A stretch of 5,592 nt of DNA, taken from positions 1,128 to 6,719 of the forward strand of contig WRNK01000063.1 of the NCBI GenBank assembly GCA_009776675.1, written 5' to 3'. The DNA is from Methanimicrococcus sp. GTDB taxonomy: Archaea; Halobacteriota; Methanosarcinia; Methanosarcinales; Methanosarcinaceae. The position numbers were made by a program, and so were the translations under genes. A model generated the notes under the pieces. That model had not been told where the DNA came from. It did no database searches and saw only the letters and a program-made list of their open reading frames with translations. Below, piece after piece: positions 5,278 through 5,592 of this stretch (positions are counted from its first letter, which is position 1; every line of letters begins with the position of its first letter).

Positions 5278-5286
5278 AAAAGGAAA

Positions 5287-5327
5287 ACCGACTACGATTG
5301 GAGTCTGTCGGTATAAAATCATTTTTT
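5287..5327. terminator. Bidirectional hairpin terminator between convergent usp and phoU
   Basis: ACCGAC (5287-5292) pairs with GTCGGT (5307-5312) around a 14-nt loop. On the plus strand a T6 follows at 5322-5327. On the minus strand the stem is followed by TTTTCCTTTTTT. One stem with T-tracts on both sides suits the ends of both converging genes. Confidence 0.6.
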
Positions 5328-5335
5328 AAACATTC

Positions 5336-5592
5336 TCAGGATTTTGAACTGCTTTTGGGATTTAACCGGATCAATTCATAATTTTCCAAATAAACGATTT
5401 CTTCACAAATGTTCGCTGCATGGTCGCAAATGCGCTCGATGTGATTTGCCAGCATCATAGAACATAGGGAAGCTCTGTTTTGAGGCTCTTCCTCTTCAAT
5501 TTTATCACGAATTTTACGAAAGATGTAGTCGATTTCATCATCCATTTTGGCGGTCAAAACGGCTTTGGCATAATCGCGTGTTTTATACGCTT
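5336..5592 (-). CDS. phoU: PhoU-family phosphate regulator, C-terminal part (5' end outside window)
   Basis: The frame is open from the window edge to a TGA at 5336-5338 and shows the last 84 residues. PhoU is a cytoplasmic helical-bundle protein that senses the state of the Pst phosphate transporter and limits uptake. The visible part holds the metal-binding acidic motif MDDEID in helix one of the second repeat. It then holds the family signature NHIERICDHAANICEEIVYL, with ExxxD inside ERICD. Together these are the hallmark of the second three-helix PhoU repeat. A TTG at 5555-5557 is not the start, because the upstream codons (AYKTRDYAKAV) continue the PhoU helix. The polar tail RLNPKSSSKS ends the protein. 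Phosphate transport genes may lie beyond the edge, but none is visible here. Confidence 0.85.
   Translation of the reverse strand, partial: AYKTRDYAKAVLTAKMDDEIDYIFRKIRDKIEEEEPQNRASLCSMMLANHIERICDHAANICEEIVYLENYELIRLNPKSSSKS

Noticed and set aside
5041..5322. Minus-strand 93-codon hydrophobic frame antisense to usp
   Set aside because: It is the shadow of the A-rich lysine tail and of the conserved USP C-terminus; its F/L-rich translation reflects composition.

Overview
The window looks like chromosomal DNA of a mesophilic methanogenic archaeon, most likely from the Methanosarcina side of the tree (Methanosarcinaceae-like). This rests on an SMC-partner ScpB gene next to a CYTH/CyaB gene, archaeal TATA-like promoters about 25 nt from start sites, a GGTG-type ribosome site and T-rich terminators. 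AT-rich coding DNA (about 37% GC in an early stretch of scpB that I counted) agrees with this. The lineage is inferred from gene content and style, not from a marker gene.

Layout: (1) Positions 1-32 may be the last codons of an upstream gene, possibly scpA. (2) 112-1305 is scpB with a long C-terminal extension. It overlaps a class IV adenylate cyclase-like CYTH gene (1295-1834), followed after 30 nt by a small secreted lipoprotein with an EF-hand-like acidic loop (1865-2296). These three lie in one direction and are probably co-transcribed. (3) A T-rich convergent spacer (2297-2425) separates them from a minus-strand two-helix membrane protein (2426-2743), which appears to have a leaderless-type promoter. 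(4) 2744-3332 has no convincing gene. It holds about 24 copies of an 11-bp tandem repeat (2781-3058), then a roughly 49% GC block (3059-3290) that is hard to assign and may be a decayed element or a structured RNA. (5) 3333-4589 is a metal-dependent amidohydrolase/deaminase, followed by a diverged in-register duplicate of its own last codons. (6) 4736-5218 is a universal stress protein with an ATP-binding motif and a lysine-rich tail. The tail's 12-bp repeat continues past the stop codon in shifted frames. (7) A bidirectional hairpin terminator separates it from the C-terminal end of a minus-strand PhoU gene that runs off the window.

The main genes are housekeeping or stress functions: chromosome segregation, nucleotide or polyphosphate chemistry, nucleoside or amine deamination, stress response and phosphate regulation. 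I see no defence system, CRISPR array, transposase or other clear new multi-gene system. The parts most worth a second look are the 11-bp array with its GC-richer flanking block, the frameshifted tetrapeptide tail of the stress protein, the duplicated 3' end of the amidohydrolase, and the long extension on ScpB.
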